The translations under genes were made by a program, and so were the position numbers. A stretch of 64,000 nucleotides of DNA, taken from positions 1-64,000 of the forward strand of contig JARBJD010000368.1 of NCBI GenBank assembly GCA_033064195.1. The letters are read 5' to 3'. Shown piece after piece: positions 17,834 to 28,335 of the stretch. The stretch comes from Blattamonas nauphoetae (Eukaryota; Preaxostyla; Oxymonadida). The notes beneath the pieces are model-generated. The model ran no database searches. It was not told the origin of the DNA and saw only the letters and a program-made list of their open reading frames with translations. Numbering within the stretch: position 1 is the stretch's first letter; each line of letters opens with the position of its first letter.

Positions 17834-19522
17834 ATGAGAAGTTTCAGATCTAATCAATCAAAACCAACATCAACATTAATTGAACAAATTGAAGTGCAAT
17901 CGTATCTGCCAAAACAATGGGATTCAGAACCACACATTTATTCAATTCAAGAGGTGCATCCAACGAATCCTCCTATGCCATGCAGAATTGGAGATGAAAT
18001 TGAAGTTCCATTGTGCTATGATGGTCATGATGTGACTGAGTTTGCAAAGAGTCATTTGCGTATCGATCTTACTGTTACTGTTCCAACACTGGGTGCAGAT
18101 AGTAGCAGTAATTCTTATCTTGGACTTCGTGGAATGTTCTACGGATACAAATCGTCATCAGATGCGATTCGAGATATGAGACTGGTTGATAGTCAAGGAA
18201 ACATTATTGACAATACACTCCAGAATAATCACATCCATGAATCATTTCTGTATCACACATTCAAGTCACAAGAAGAGAAAAACAACATGAAGCATTGTTA
18301 CAGTCTGTGGGAAAATGTTCAGAGAATGGATCCGAGTGTCTGTGGATTCTATCACACTCCTTCGGAGGGTTCGTTGAATGGACAACCCCTTACATTTACT
18401 ATTCCGTTAGTGATTCCATTTGTGAATCTCCTTCCACTGAGTACCTTTGATCAGTACCCAAATTCCATCTTTGGTAATCTGCGATTAAGATTTCATTTGA
18501 CAACTGATTCGCTTGTGTATTGTCCAATTCGAACCTCAACAGTCATTCGAAATATACTTCAAGATAGTACGGACCGTTATAACGGAAAGCCTTTGTCAGA
18601 AATAGCGCGTCCACGAGACATGGAATTAATGTACCATGGAGAATTCACAACTGTTACACAGGAATTTACACAAATAGGAAATCCAGTACAACAAATGAAT
18701 CTTCCAACTGGGGATGTTGTGGAGATTATGACTATGGAAGACACTACCACAGTTCTTGCTTCATCAGTGGACAAAGTCACGACAGTTTGTTATGGATATC
18801 AAATCACTGATGCAACGAAACAATCCCTCTTCAACACTTATTCGAAGACTCTGTATGTTCTGAAAGCAGAAAGAATTGACACTCAATCATTTCAATCAAA
18901 AGCAACTGCGATGGGAGTGAGATCGAACATCAGTATCAAACTCAACAATCTCATGAATCTTATGTGCTTATTCCCGGAAAGACCAAACGAATGTACAGTC
19001 TTCAGAAATCCTCATTATGTTGGCTTATTCGAAATGCTTGGTTCAAACTTTCCCAATTTCCCAATGTCAACAATATCACCAGAGTTCTATCAAATGATGA
19101 TGGTGAATGGTGATTTCATTGGTTGTTCCGCAACAGAAGAGTTTGAGAATTCCATTTGTTCATCTCGCGTTTATAAATATATCTTCAATAGAGAAGAAAA
19201 ACAAAGATCGAGAAGAAGACCCATCACAGATGAGACTTGCTTCACATTCATGGTTCCAACAGATCGAAGTGAAATTGCTGGTGGTGAAGAAGGTATTTCG
19301 ACAGCAGAATCAGTCAATATTGTCTTCAGAGGAACACCAATCAAACAAGGTGAACTCGATCCATATTTCACTTCAACTCCAGAAGGTCCTCCTCCACCGA
19401 TATTGGCTTTACATCAAGCATCATATTGGCTCTTTTGGATTGAGAATGGAAAACCACGAGTTCGATATGTCATTGATCGTCGACTCCAAGAAGCATATGA
19501 AGAAGTGAAGAGAGGTTATTAA
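17834..19522 (+). CDS. Capsid-like protein, paralogue 2 (probable double jelly-roll MCP)
   Basis: A 562-residue beta-rich protein. Block by block it parallels paralogue 1: FYGYKSSSDAIRDMRLVD against FVGLKHSASIFRSLTVLH; IPLVIPFVNLLPLSTFDQYP against the VPIRVSINLEDLL region; RNPHYVGLFEML against HNPMQKNIQVNL. Near the C-terminus PPPPILALHQASYWLFWI matches PPAPILATTATTWWVLRY. So it is an ancient duplicate of the upstream gene, with which it is paired in both elements. It could form a mixed capsomer or a second capsomer type; this is inference. It is followed after a short spacer by the 136-residue gene. Confidence 0.65.
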   Translation: MRSFRSNQSKPTSTLIEQIEVQSYLPKQWDSEPHIYSIQEVHPTNPPMPCRIGDEIEVPLCYDGHDVTEFAKSHLRIDLTVTVPTLGADSSSNSYLGLRGMFYGYKSSSDAIRDMRLVDSQGNIIDNTLQNNHIHESFLYHTFKSQEEKNNMKHCYSLWENVQRMDPSVCGFYHTPSEGSLNGQPLTFTIPLVIPFVNLLPLSTFDQYPNSIFGNLRLRFHLTTDSLVYCPIRTSTVIRNILQDSTDRYNGKPLSEIARPRDMELMYHGEFTTVTQEFTQIGNPVQQMNLPTGDVVEIMTMEDTTTVLASSVDKVTTVCYGYQITDATKQSLFNTYSKTLYVLKAERIDTQSFQSKATAMGVRSNISIKLNNLMNLMCLFPERPNECTVFRNPHYVGLFEMLGSNFPNFPMSTISPEFYQMMMVNGDFIGCSATEEFENSICSSRVYKYIFNREEKQRSRRRPITDETCFTFMVPTDRSEIAGGEEGISTAESVNIVFRGTPIKQGELDPYFTSTPEGPPPPILALHQASYWLFWIENGKPRVRYVIDRRLQEAYEEVKRGY

Positions 19523-19531
19523 GAATCAAAT

Positions 19532-19558
19532 ATGATATTTTATTGTTGTAGAAAAGCA
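19532..19558 (+). promoter_or_regulatory. Start-proximal promoter-like motif (136-aa gene)
   Basis: GATATTTTATTGTTGTAGAAAAGCA runs to the ATG at 19,559. The element 2 version at 31,963 has TATTTTATTTTTGTAGAAAA, showing that the core and the GTAGAAAA tail are conserved. Confidence 0.55.
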
Positions 19559-19969
19559 ATGGTCAAACGCTATTTCTCAATTCAGAACTCTCACACTGCT
19601 CAACTCCCTCCTGATTTTAACAATTCAAGAAATCAAAAATACATTCACTTCCTCGACTGTAAACTCATTCATGTGAGAGAAGAAATTAATGGTAACTCAA
19701 CTGTCATCTCAAAAGACATTCCACAGCACATCACTATCCACGGTGATTGGATTCAAACTGATGCCTTCAATGATTCATATGTTGCTTTCTGTAATGAACA
19801 GATTGCGAAGCGAAAGAAGTGGGAATTAACTACTCGACAATCAATTGTGTGGATCTGGTTCAAAGACAGTTCTGGCGAATCAATAGAGATGGAAACAACA
19901 GAGACAATCAATGGAAAAATAACCAAAGAGTACTATGAATTTCTGGTTGATCTCATGTTGGAATATTAA
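19559..19969 (+). CDS. 136-aa conserved element protein (possible minor capsid/penton)
   Basis: ATG at 19,559 is chosen because the element 2 homologue has exactly the same 136-residue extent and both follow the promoter-like motif. The protein is beta-rich with alternating hydrophobic strands (KYIHFLDCKLIHV, ITIHGDWIQ, IVWIWFKDSSGESIEM), compatible with a small single-domain beta sandwich. In Polintons a penton-type minor capsid protein is expected beside the major one, so this is a candidate, but the length is short and no motif confirms it. It converges on the fibre-like gene. Confidence 0.6.
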   Translation: MVKRYFSIQNSHTAQLPPDFNNSRNQKYIHFLDCKLIHVREEINGNSTVISKDIPQHITIHGDWIQTDAFNDSYVAFCNEQIAKRKKWELTTRQSIVWIWFKDSSGESIEMETTETINGKITKEYYEFLVDLMLEY

Positions 19970-19976
19970 TCAGTGA

Positions 19977-20869
19977 GTTATATTTTTGTATGAGTTCATT
20001 AATCACATTCTGTTGTTGTCCGACAATGTTACTCAGTTCCTGAATAGCTTTGATACAGAAGCAAGAGAGTTCTGCATAATCAACTTGAAGACAATCTGGA
20101 TTGGAATCATTCACAACTTCAGGGACTATCTCTTGGATCTGTTGTGCACACCAATGTGTTTCTTCTCACTTTCCTTCTTCAAGCATTCACATTTCTCTTT
20201 GCAGTTCTTCAAGAGTTCTTCACTAGTTTCGCTCTCTATTTGTCTCGTCACTTTGTTGATCTTCGAGTCGAATGTATTGAACCGATACTGCACAATTTCC
20301 ACTTTATTCAGTTGCTCAAGAACATTTGGGTATGGTTCAATATTCCTTTTCACTCTTCTGTCTGAGAGTTGAGAAAAACTTCCTGTTGTGGATATTGAAA
20401 ACACTCCAGAACCTGTGTCCTCATCGTAGTAGTAGAGTGCTGGTTTGTCACATGGAGACCACATAATGATACCATCACCATTGAACTGAATTCCTGAAGT
20501 TTCTGCAAGTGATTGTGATATTGAAATTCCTGACGAAAATGTTGAAGCCGGATATGTTCCAGGATACTTCGGAAGGGATCCCTCTGATATGTTCCACTTC
20601 GCTCCATTCACATTGATCAATCCTCCAATTGTTGGTGTCGCAATACCTGCTGAACAAGTGATTGATCCATTTGTGTTCACCACTTTCTGAATTGAAGATA
20701 TCGCTGTCTTATGTGTTTCTGTTGTCTTCTTGAGTGTATCGACTTCCTTCTGATTCGTTTCAACTTCTGTCTGAAGTGAGTTTATGACAGCAGCATTCTC
20801 ATTGATGGTCGACATATTATGATCAATCATTTTCTCAATCATTTGTGAATTGTATTTTCGTCTATTCAT
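19977..20869 (-). pseudogene. Fibre-like protein with S74 chaperone domain (broken copy, element 1)
   Basis: Minus-strand gene between the 136-residue gene and the right TIR. The N-terminal part is a heptad-rich coiled coil, the middle is Gly/Ser beta-rich, and a peptidase S74 (endosialidase-type intramolecular chaperone) signature LSDRRVKRNIEPY follows. Proteins of this plan are trimeric fibres or spikes that need the chaperone to fold. The homologue in element 2 (32,385-33,305) is closely similar and looks whole. This copy looks broken. Confidence 0.7.
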
Positions 20870-21084
20870 TTAAGTGTGTTCTTTAATGGAGATTAAAATT
20901 CCAATAATGTCAAATCAAAAATGCAAATTCACAAGTGTCTCAGTTCTTAATGATTATATACAATTCAACAAATAATCTCAGTCTCTTCTTTTTTCTTTAT
21001 TTTTGATAAATCCAAGGATTATGAAGCTCATTAATGACTTCGTCAATGGCGCTCTCTTTCATTATTGTTCTCCATTCCAATTAA

Positions 21085-21435
21085 GTGCCCCAGGTGCCCC
21101 AGGTCGCATTTTTGAAATATCTGACGAATCTCAATAGCGCAAAGAATTAGTGATTGTTCTCCATTCCGATTAGGTGCCCCAGGTGCCCCAGGTCGATCGC
21201 CAAAAAAATTTCATTTGAGATTTCAAAAGTCCACGTACGATCATTTTTGGGCATTCTTTTTCCGAGACAATTGAGAGCGTTCATTAATGCCAAGCAGTAG
21301 TGTCTATTCATCAATGCTAATAAGTGCCCCAGGTGCCCCAGGTCGCATTTTTGAAATATCTGACGAATCTCAATAGCGCAAAGAATTAGTGATTGTTCTC
21401 CATTCCGATTAGGTGCCCCAGGTGCCCCAGGTCGA
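21085..21435. repeat. Subterminal iterons, right TIR of element 1
   Basis: Four boxes of GTGCCCCAGGTGCCCCAGGTCG at about 21,085, 21,172, 21,323 and 21,412, alternating CGATCGCC and CGCATTTTT continuations. The arrangement is a unit of about 235 bp holding two boxes. The left TIR shows only three boxes. Confidence 0.8.
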
Positions 21436-21699
21436 TCGCCAAAAAAATTTCATTTGAGATTTCAAAAGTCCACGTACGATCATTTTTGGGCATTCTTTTT
21501 CCGAGACAATTGAACGAGTTCATTAATGCCAAGCAGTAGTGTCTATTCATCAGTGCTATTGAGTCACCAGGTCAATATTTATAAAACAGAGATGTTTGAT
21601 AGTCAGAGTAGCTCAGAAATGCCATCTCATAAATGATTTATTACAATTTCACAACAACTTTCTTTAATTGACCTGGGTCATATCTCACTATTTGATTCT

Positions 21700-22060
21700 T
21701 CATTAATGCCCTGTGACCCGAGTAAATCATTAAAAATTGTTCCATTAATATCAAATTCCAATTATTTTAGTGAAGAATGTAATAGATCATCCGTGAGCAT
21801 AGTTCAATTGTGACCTCACACTGACGGATCTATACAATAATTCCTCATCTCTAATGCCCTGTGACCCAGGTAAATCACTAAAAATTGTTCCATCAAAGTC
21901 AAATTCCAATTATATTTATGAAGAATGTAATATATCATCAGTGAGCCAACAGAAGAGCATATCTCATGAATGATAAGGTCAATATTCCTCATCTCTAGTG
22001 CCCCATGACCCAGGTAAATCATTAAAAATTGTTCCACAAAGTCCAAATCCACAAAGATTC
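21700..22060. repeat. Outer 145-bp tandem units of the TIR
   Basis: The phrase GCCCTGTGACCCAGGTAAATCA, with small variants, recurs at about 21,708, 21,855 and 21,999. Each is followed by AAAAATTGTTCCA and CAAATTCCAATTAT. The motif CCTGGGTCA here is a close cousin of the inner CCTGGGGCA boxes. Confidence 0.75.
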
Positions 22061-22082
22061 TCTCAATGTAAATTCTCGCCAA

Positions 22083-22683
22083 CAGCTAGAAATTCATTTA
22101 TGACATCAAATAATGAAATATCATCAAAAATATCACGAACATTGAGGTTCTCAGCAACTTGGAAAAATCACTAATTTTGACCACATTTTTGCCTTAGATC
22201 ACCCATAACTCCTTACAGAGATGTCAGATTCCAATAATTCTTGCACCAATGAATTCAGAAGATCAATATTGACTTTATCAGAACGAATGAAGACGATCTG
22301 GAACACTTCACTTTTTTCGAACATTTCAGGTCCATTCCCTTCAGACCACAAAAATGAAAAAATTCTAATGCCCAAGAAAAGACAAAACAAACATTTATTT
22401 GTAATATACCATCAATGATAAACACTTATTTCCGGGAGACAGACGCGTTGGAGCAGTATTAAAGAATCGAAAAATTAAGCTTAATTCCAAAGTACTTTTC
22501 CAATTTTTTAATTTCTATATATAGGGAGCTCCAAAAATGTCAAAAACGACCATTGCCCAGAAAAACCTATAAACGTCAGTGATGCATGGGGGTAGTGTCT
22601 ACATCCTCCAGGTGCATTCTGAAGGGTCCAGCTCACTCGTGGAGCTCTGGAGATAATGATCAAGGCATCAATGTTTTGAACTA
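22083..22683. other. Junction between elements 1 and 2, no gene seen
   Basis: AT-rich DNA between the last 145-bp unit of element 1 and the first iteron unit of element 2. It may be host spacer or the outer TIR of element 2. It has a TATATATAGGGAGCTCC stretch at about 22,517-22,533. Only short uninformative ORFs are present. Confidence 0.4.
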
Positions 22684-23330
22684 ATGTCAATCGTCTCGGA
22701 GAATCAATGCGGAAAAAAGATCGTACGTGGACTTTTCAAAAAAGAAATCCAAAAATTTTCTGACGATCGACCTGGGGCACCTGGGGCACTCAATAGCATC
22801 GGAGAACAGCCACGACTTCCATTTGCTAGTGAGCACTTTCAATTGTCCCGAGAAAAGAAAGCCCAAAAATGATCGTACGTGGACTTTCCAAAAATGAAAA
22901 GAAAATTTTTTGGCGATCGACCTGGGGCACCTGGGGCACCTAATCGGAATGGAGATCAACGATGACATCCCTGCGCTAATGAGATTTGTCAGATATTTCA
23001 AAAATGCGACCTGGGGCACCTGGGGCACTCAATAGCACTGAAGATCATTACTGACTTCCATGCACAAGTTAACACTGTCAATCGTCTCGGAAAAAGTAAG
23101 CCCAAAAATGATCGTACGTGGACTTTCCAAAATGAAAAGAAAATTTTTGGCGATCGACCTGGGGCACCTGGGGCACCTAATCGGAATGGAGATCAACGAT
23201 GACATCCCTGCGCGAATGAAATTTCTCAAATATTTCAAAAATGCGACCTGGGGCACCTGGGGCACTCAATAGCAATAATGAATAATCACTAATTCCTCGC
23301 ACTAATGAGCTCTGTCAATTGTGTCAGATA
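22684..23330. repeat. Subterminal iteron array of element 2
   Basis: Five boxes of CCTGGGGCACCTGGGGCAC at about 22,768, 22,920, 23,010, 23,157 and 23,246, in units of about 240 bp. Each unit also contains GATCGTACGTGGACTTT and a GTCTCGGA or GTCCCGAG sequence. The unit order is the same as in the left TIR of element 1, so this is the left end region of element 2. Confidence 0.8.
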
Positions 23331-23414
23331 ATGACTCCATTTTGGACTACTGTCAATCGAGAACACAGAAAAATATGGGTCTCAGAAAAAATAAACGCAG
23401 AACTTTTTTATAAA

Positions 23415-23440
23415 TCGAATTTTTTATCTCCTTAGAAAGA
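23415..23440 (+). promoter_or_regulatory. Start-proximal promoter-like motif (primase)
   Basis: CGAATTTTTTATCTCCTTAGAAAGA runs to the ATG. It has the same T-run, short gap and TAGAAA tail as the 91-residue gene of element 1. Confidence 0.55.
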
Positions 23441-24199
23441 ATGGCATTACAAATTTCAAGAATTGAATTCAAGAAAAATGATGACACTCTCAACGATTAT
23501 TTCGATGAAGAACTCGACGCAATGTTCAATAATCTTCCTGACGAAATCCATTCATTGTCTGATCGTTTGAGACCTCACAAAGTCCCATTGTTCGACTATA
23601 AGAAATACAACGATGGTATATCATCTGAGAGTGCTGGTCACAAACGAACAGGAACAGCAATAAACATTGCACATGTGACCAACCTAGCAGTCGTGGATAT
23701 TGACATCTTGGATAAGGATGCTGATGAAGAAACCAAGAACCAAATCAGAACATCAGTGTTAAATGTATTACCCAATGATGTCGGATTAGTAGTGACTGGA
23801 TCAGGGGGTCTTCATATATACTGCGATATTAACGGCTACAAACTGGAGAAAAACTCAATGGTGAAGGTGAAGAAAACTGACCAATACGATGTGGATTTAT
23901 TCGCCTGTGTAGACTCATCTCTGCGCTGGATAGTGCAACCGAAATCCAAAGTCCAAAGGAAAGTGGAAGGCACTAATAAAATCCAATCATACAAGACCAT
24001 TAATGACTTTGACGAACTCTTCATCCTATCATCATTGTCAGATGTATTATCTAGTCTATGTATTTCATTAAAGCCCACTCCAACAGAGAAGAAGCCATCA
24101 GTGAAGTCATCAGTGAACCAGACCAAAATTGAAAGTCCAATAGCTCCTTCTTTCGACGAGGATTCCATTCAACAGTACACTTTAGCCCAAGCTGATTAA
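23441..24199 (+). pseudogene. AEP-type primase (PrimPol) part of element 2 replication region
   Basis: An open stretch of 252 residues with the archaeo-eukaryotic primase signature. VVDIDILD (about residues 89-96) gives the paired metal-binding acids, and VTGSGGLHIYCD (about 119-130) gives the SGG-H motif. A later VDLFACVDSS segment (about 150) fits the third acidic strand. In virophages and Polinton-like viruses such a domain precedes an SF3 helicase and starts DNA replication. The gene region is broken and holds a DNA transposon. The helicase part lies downstream at 26,353-27,594. Confidence 0.7.
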
Positions 24200-24631
24200 A
24201 TCAGAAATGGACTGAAAGGACTAGTGATTCACAACGATTCTGGATCGAGATCAATTGAAGAGGAAGTCTCCTTGTTGCCATTATTTGCAGGCATTAATTC
24301 ACTGAGACACATCAATGGATTTACAGACGAGATGCTCGAACAAACATACAAAGACATCTATGACAATAACACATTGACTGAGAATGCAGAGAAGAATTGG
24401 GAAGCACAGAGAATACGCTACGCTTCGAATGTTACCCATCCTGGAGTCCTCATTAAAATCATAAGAATCCATAATGAAAAGTACTATAATGATGAACTCC
24501 TTGTTCCTCTCACTGACTATGATGTCTCTGATTTCTTTGACAGTCTTGAAGTTGATTCCAATGACGAACCAGTCAATGATAATCTCTCCAATGAACTCAC
24601 CAATCCGTTTGTGATCACGACCATGACAATG

Positions 24632-26212
24632 TGATCACTCTCTTGTCATTTCCGGCATTTCATATTCTCCAGTTTTCTTTGATTATAGTCTGTAGAATAA
24701 GGATGGAAAGTTATTGGAAGACACATAAAAAGGATGTACTCGCGAGATGTAAGGAAAAGTTCGGCAAAGTTCTTGGAGGACGAGCATACACTCAACTTGC
24801 TCGAAAGCAACTGTCGACACATTCCGAATGTCTCCTCTATGCGTACGATCATTGGACACGATTCTACCTGGGGAAGGCATATATAAAAGATATCTCATAC
24901 ATTTTTCGAACCAACCGACAGTTCTTGTGGCACATTCGGAATCAACGAGAGCGACGAAATGCAGGGATGATTACAAATGATCGCAGACTGTCTGACGATC
25001 AAGAAGTCGAGCTTGTTGGCGAAATACACAACCTTGCGAACCTTCATCGACCAGTAGGAAGGACTGGGATAATCAAGTTAGTCAAGAAAAATTTCATACA
25101 AATGTCACCCAGGGATGGGTTCATCGGTTTTAGGCCGGCACAGAAAGACTCTTACACGCACAATTGCCAAGCCGTTAGAAAGCTCACGATCCCGACTACA
25201 AAAGAGGATGATTAGGAAATACAAGAAACGATTACAAGATTCTGTTGTGGGTGTCCATCCACGACTCATATTCAATTGCGATGAAAGTCTGTTGAAAAGG
25301 CTGGATCCGTCGGGACAAAGAGAGTTGTGGTAAAAAGGAATCTGCTCCACCCCGATTCAAAATTAGTGCAAGTAAAAAGTGACCGGTATATTAGCTTGCA
25401 TACCGTTTGAAGGCAGAGCTGTAAAACCATTGATCGTCATCAAAGCGAACAAACTCGACGGAAAGGTTGCGCAGGAGGTGAAGAAAGGAAATATAGATGC
25501 TGTCACCGGAGTTAGCCAAAGTGGATTGATCCAGTCAGATCAATACATGGACTGGATCGATGAACAGTTCATCCCACACGTGCAAAAGTCCGTGTCCAAC
25601 AAAACCTCCTTGACAATACCGCGGTGCTCCTGGCGGACAATCTTGAAATTCATAAAACTGAGAAGATAAAGCAAAACCTTGCAGTTAACAACATCATCCT
25701 ATTCACCTTCCCCCTGCATCTTCCCATCTCACTCAGCCATGTGACCAACTGACCTTCACCGCCCTGGAAGCAAATGGAACGAAAAGATAATGAAATACAA
25801 GATGCTAGAACGCAAACAAACCGATTTAGCGAAGCTGCCCTGACACTAGCAAGTTGTACAGACGAAAAAAAGAACCGGTTGGCTTTTCGCGATGCTGGCT
25901 TCACAATAAAGGAGACAAAAGGCAAACGGACTGTTGCGCTCAATGAAGATGAATTCACAGAGATGGAAGAGCATTGCATCCCTGATGAGGAAGAATCACA
26001 GAAGGAGAAAAGTGAGGATGATCGGAACCCGTTGTTTGGTTTTATGAATAGGCAGCAGTTCCCCACTCGATGGGCTCCGAAGTACAGACAGTAAGGAGTT
26101 GATTATATTCTTGTTTTACTTACATTACACAGTTTTTTGATAATTGACTATTTATATTTGCTGGAATAAGTCCGAAATGATGAAGATGAAATGTCATTGG
26201 GGCGATCAACAT
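24632..26212 (+). mobile_element. Decayed pogo/Tigger-like DNA transposon inside element 2
   Basis: The segment between the primase and helicase parts encodes remains of a DDE transposase and is foreign to the element. Imperfect inverted similarity exists between about 24,617-24,650 and 26,180-26,215 (motifs ATGACA...TGATCA and GATCAACATGACAT), which may be the worn TIRs; a TA target duplication could not be fixed. Ends are therefore approximate. Confidence 0.5.
24703..26094 (+). pseudogene. pogo/Tigger-like transposase, frameshifted
   Basis: The N-terminal frame from ATG 24,703 has a helix-turn-helix-like region and a PVGRTGIIKLVKK segment. The reading frame changes near 25,110 and continues as LGRHRKTLTRTIAKPL, the usual W...FLKRH-like block before the catalytic core. 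RLIFNCDESLLKRL supplies the first Asp region (NxDE motif). GILACIPFEGRAVKPLIV and SDQYMDWIDEQFIPHV match the central DDE_1 block. Another frame near 25,620 gives AVLLADNLEIH, the second Asp block. A lysine/glutamate-rich C-terminus runs to 26,094. At least two frameshifts and in-frame stops show it is dead. Such enzymes move by cut and paste at TA sites. Confidence 0.65.
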
Positions 26213-26352
26213 GACATACCGGTGATCACCAACGGAATGAACAATCAACAACCAAGGATTCATTCGATGAAAAGATCGATCTGCTGTCTCCATTTGACTT
26301 CTCTACAATAAGGAAAAAGGCAACAAACAAAGACTACAAATCAGAGACAGAA

Positions 26353-27594
26353 GTGCTAAGAGATCTATTGAAAGTTCTCCGATGTATTGAAGTCTCATTG
26401 CTATGCATTGTGAAAGAGTACAGTTCTCTTGATCTCTGCTATCGTGTCAATGTTCAGAAAGAAGGTAACGTCTTGAGATTATTGAAATCAATTAAAGTGA
26501 CCATCCCAAGCGAAGATCCAAAGAAGTGTAGAACGATCACGTGCCAATCAACATTCGAGAATTATCGCAATCTATTCATGGTCAATGGCATTCGATTTAT
26601 GAGCGATAATCCGCAGATGTTCTCACTATTCCAAGGATACAAATATCCATTCGTTAGTGAACCAAACACTGATCTGATTCAACCATTCTTAGATTTCACC
26701 AAAGAGATAATTTCAGACAATAATGAAGAATTGTATAACTTCATTATCAACTGGATATCATTCGTGATTCAGAATCCTGGTCAGAAAACAGCGTCAGTCA
26801 TTATCTTGAAGGGAATGCAAGGAATTGGCAAAAATGTCTGGACTAATGTGCTCTGTGAAATAATGCGAGGATACTCTGCTCCAAATATCACTGACATTCA
26901 AGAACTCTGCGGTACATTCAACACAGTGATTGAAGGCAAAATGCTGATCGTCTGTAATGAATTGAAGAACGCTGGTGAAGAAAGAATGTCGAACTTTGAT
27001 GCCCTCAAATCAATAATTTCAGACACAAGCTTCAGAGCTAATGAAAAGGGAATCGCCCGTCGTGACGCTGAGAATGTTGCCAATCTGATCTTCTGCACAA
27101 ACAACGCATATCCAGTCAAGATTGAAGTCGATGATAGACGCTATTGTGTCTGCAAAGTCTCGAATAAACGCAAGGATGATGCCAGCTATTTCCTAAACCT
27201 CATCCGCTCCTTCACTCCTGATTTTTACTCGCACCTATTGACATACTTCAATCAGAGACCCATCACCGACTTCAACCCAAGGCAATTACCAAACACTAAT
27301 GCTAGATGTATTCTCCAAGAAGTGTCTCGATCAGCAATAGGAGACTTCTGTCTACAGCACATCGATGAACTTGAACAAGGGATGCCATGTTCCTATGCCG
27401 CTGAACTAATGCCAGATCACTATAAGAAACTCAAGACATTCCAGATGGACCTCCACGAGCACTGCACTAGAAAAAAGGTCACTATAAATAAACAACGAAT
27501 ATGGTGCTATGTCATCGATCCCAAATATGCCGATCTACTTAAGAAATCCTCCATCAATGACCAAGACACTAATGACCTAGACACCAATGACTAA
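26353..27594 (+). pseudogene. SF3/D5-type helicase part of element 2 replication region
   Basis: A 413-residue open stretch. Walker A is GMQGIGKNVWT (about residues 155-165), Walker B KMLIVCNEL (about 196-204), the SF3 motif C strand NLIFCTNNAYPVKI (about 244-257), followed by DDRRYCVCKVS with arginines suited to the arginine finger. This is the poxvirus D5 / virophage primase-helicase type: a hexameric helicase that works with the upstream primase. It replaces the PolB module of element 1. The region is broken by the upstream transposon and perhaps one more break. Confidence 0.75.
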
Positions 27595-28130
27595 TCCACC
27601 AATGTCTATATATTTTTGCCTATCCACAAACACCCCCATTTTCCATCAATGTCTCTTCACAAATGCCTCTCCATCAACGCCCCATTCAACAATGCCTCAT
27701 ACAACAATGACTCTCCACCAATACTATTCCATTAATGCCCCCCTCTATATATTATTATCATTCATGCTATGTACTATCCCACTAATGCCTGTCATCAATG
27801 CCTATCATCAATACCACACACCAATACCACACACCAATACCTATCATCAATCACTCTCCACCAATATCTCATCATCAATGTCTCTCCACCAATACCACAC
27901 ACCAATATCCTATCATCAATATCTCTACACCAATCTCTCTCCACCTATGTCCCCCACTATCCACCTATTATCTCTCCACCAATCTCTATCCACCTATGCC
28001 CATACACCTACCTATATCCACCTATTTCCCCACACCTATCTATTTCCACCTATCTCAATCATCCTTGACTTATCCATCTATGTCTATACACTTATTGCCT
28101 CTCACCTCCCTATCCACTACCTCTTATCTC
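27595..28130. repeat. Low-complexity CACCAATACC/ATCAATG tract
   Basis: About 530 bases of degenerate short repeats built from ACCAATACCACAC, TATCATCAAT and TCTCCACCAAT, strongly depleted in G on the plus strand. Frames across it encode only Tyr/His/Pro/Ser/Thr-rich low complexity. It joins the helicase region directly to the tail of the small virion gene and looks like a rearrangement scar expanded by slippage. Confidence 0.7.
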
Positions 28131-28294
28131 TGAAATCGGATCAGCAAATCCATGCAGAAAAGATGGCACAATACGAGCAAGCGATCAATGAAGGAAACAC
28201 TGCAGTAGCGAACAAGCTCAGAGGAGAAATACTGAGACTGGAAGAAAAGCTGAAGCCGAAGGTTAAGGTGAAGAAACCAAAAAAGAAAAAATAA
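28130..28294 (+). pseudogene. Partial copy of the MAPG small virion gene 2
   Basis: This stretch encodes a C-terminal part almost identical to the 99-residue protein of element 1 (SDQQIHAEKMAQYEQAIN, then the KKPKKKK tail). It lacks its own T-rich promoter-like motif. The capsid cassette follows at the same spacing as in element 1. Confidence 0.75.
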
Positions 28295-28316
28295 CTGTAC
28301 ATAAAACATTAATTTG

Positions 28317-28335
28317 ATTTTTTATTTTTGAAGAA
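28317..28335 (+). promoter_or_regulatory. Start-proximal promoter-like motif (capsid paralogue 1, element 2)
   Basis: GATTTTTTATTTTTGAAGAA abuts the ATG. The T6-A-T5 core is kept while nearby bases differ from element 1. Confidence 0.6.

Larger units (their letters stand above)
1..22082. mobile_element. Polinton/Maverick-type element 1 (left tip outside window)
   Basis: An element of about 22 kb with long terminal inverted repeats. It carries an rve integrase, a protein-primed PolB, an A32-like ATPase, two capsid-like proteins, small virion-like proteins and an S74 fibre-like protein. Integrase, PolB and ATPase are on the minus strand and most virion genes on the plus strand. About 5 kb of foreign DNA is inserted at about 10.5-15.5 kb. 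Apart from that insertion it looks largely whole, with perhaps two or three breaks. The two TIRs are nearly identical over hundreds of bases, so it is probably fairly young. No adenain-like protease was recognised. The outer right boundary (about 22,082) is estimated from where the TIR tandem units stop. Confidence 0.85.
20913..22082. repeat. Right terminal inverted repeat of element 1
   Basis: Inverted copy of the window's first 886 bases, about 1.17 kb long. The inner part carries the GGGGCACC iterons, the outer part three tandem units of about 145 bp. The outer end is estimated: after about 22,080 the tandem structure ends and AT-rich DNA without recognised features begins. Confidence 0.88.

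Noticed and set aside
27587-28294. 235-codon frame running through the low-complexity tract into the small virion gene tail
   Set aside because: The first 180 codons are low-complexity His/Tyr/Pro/Ser. Only the tail matches a known element gene, so the frame is not a real protein.
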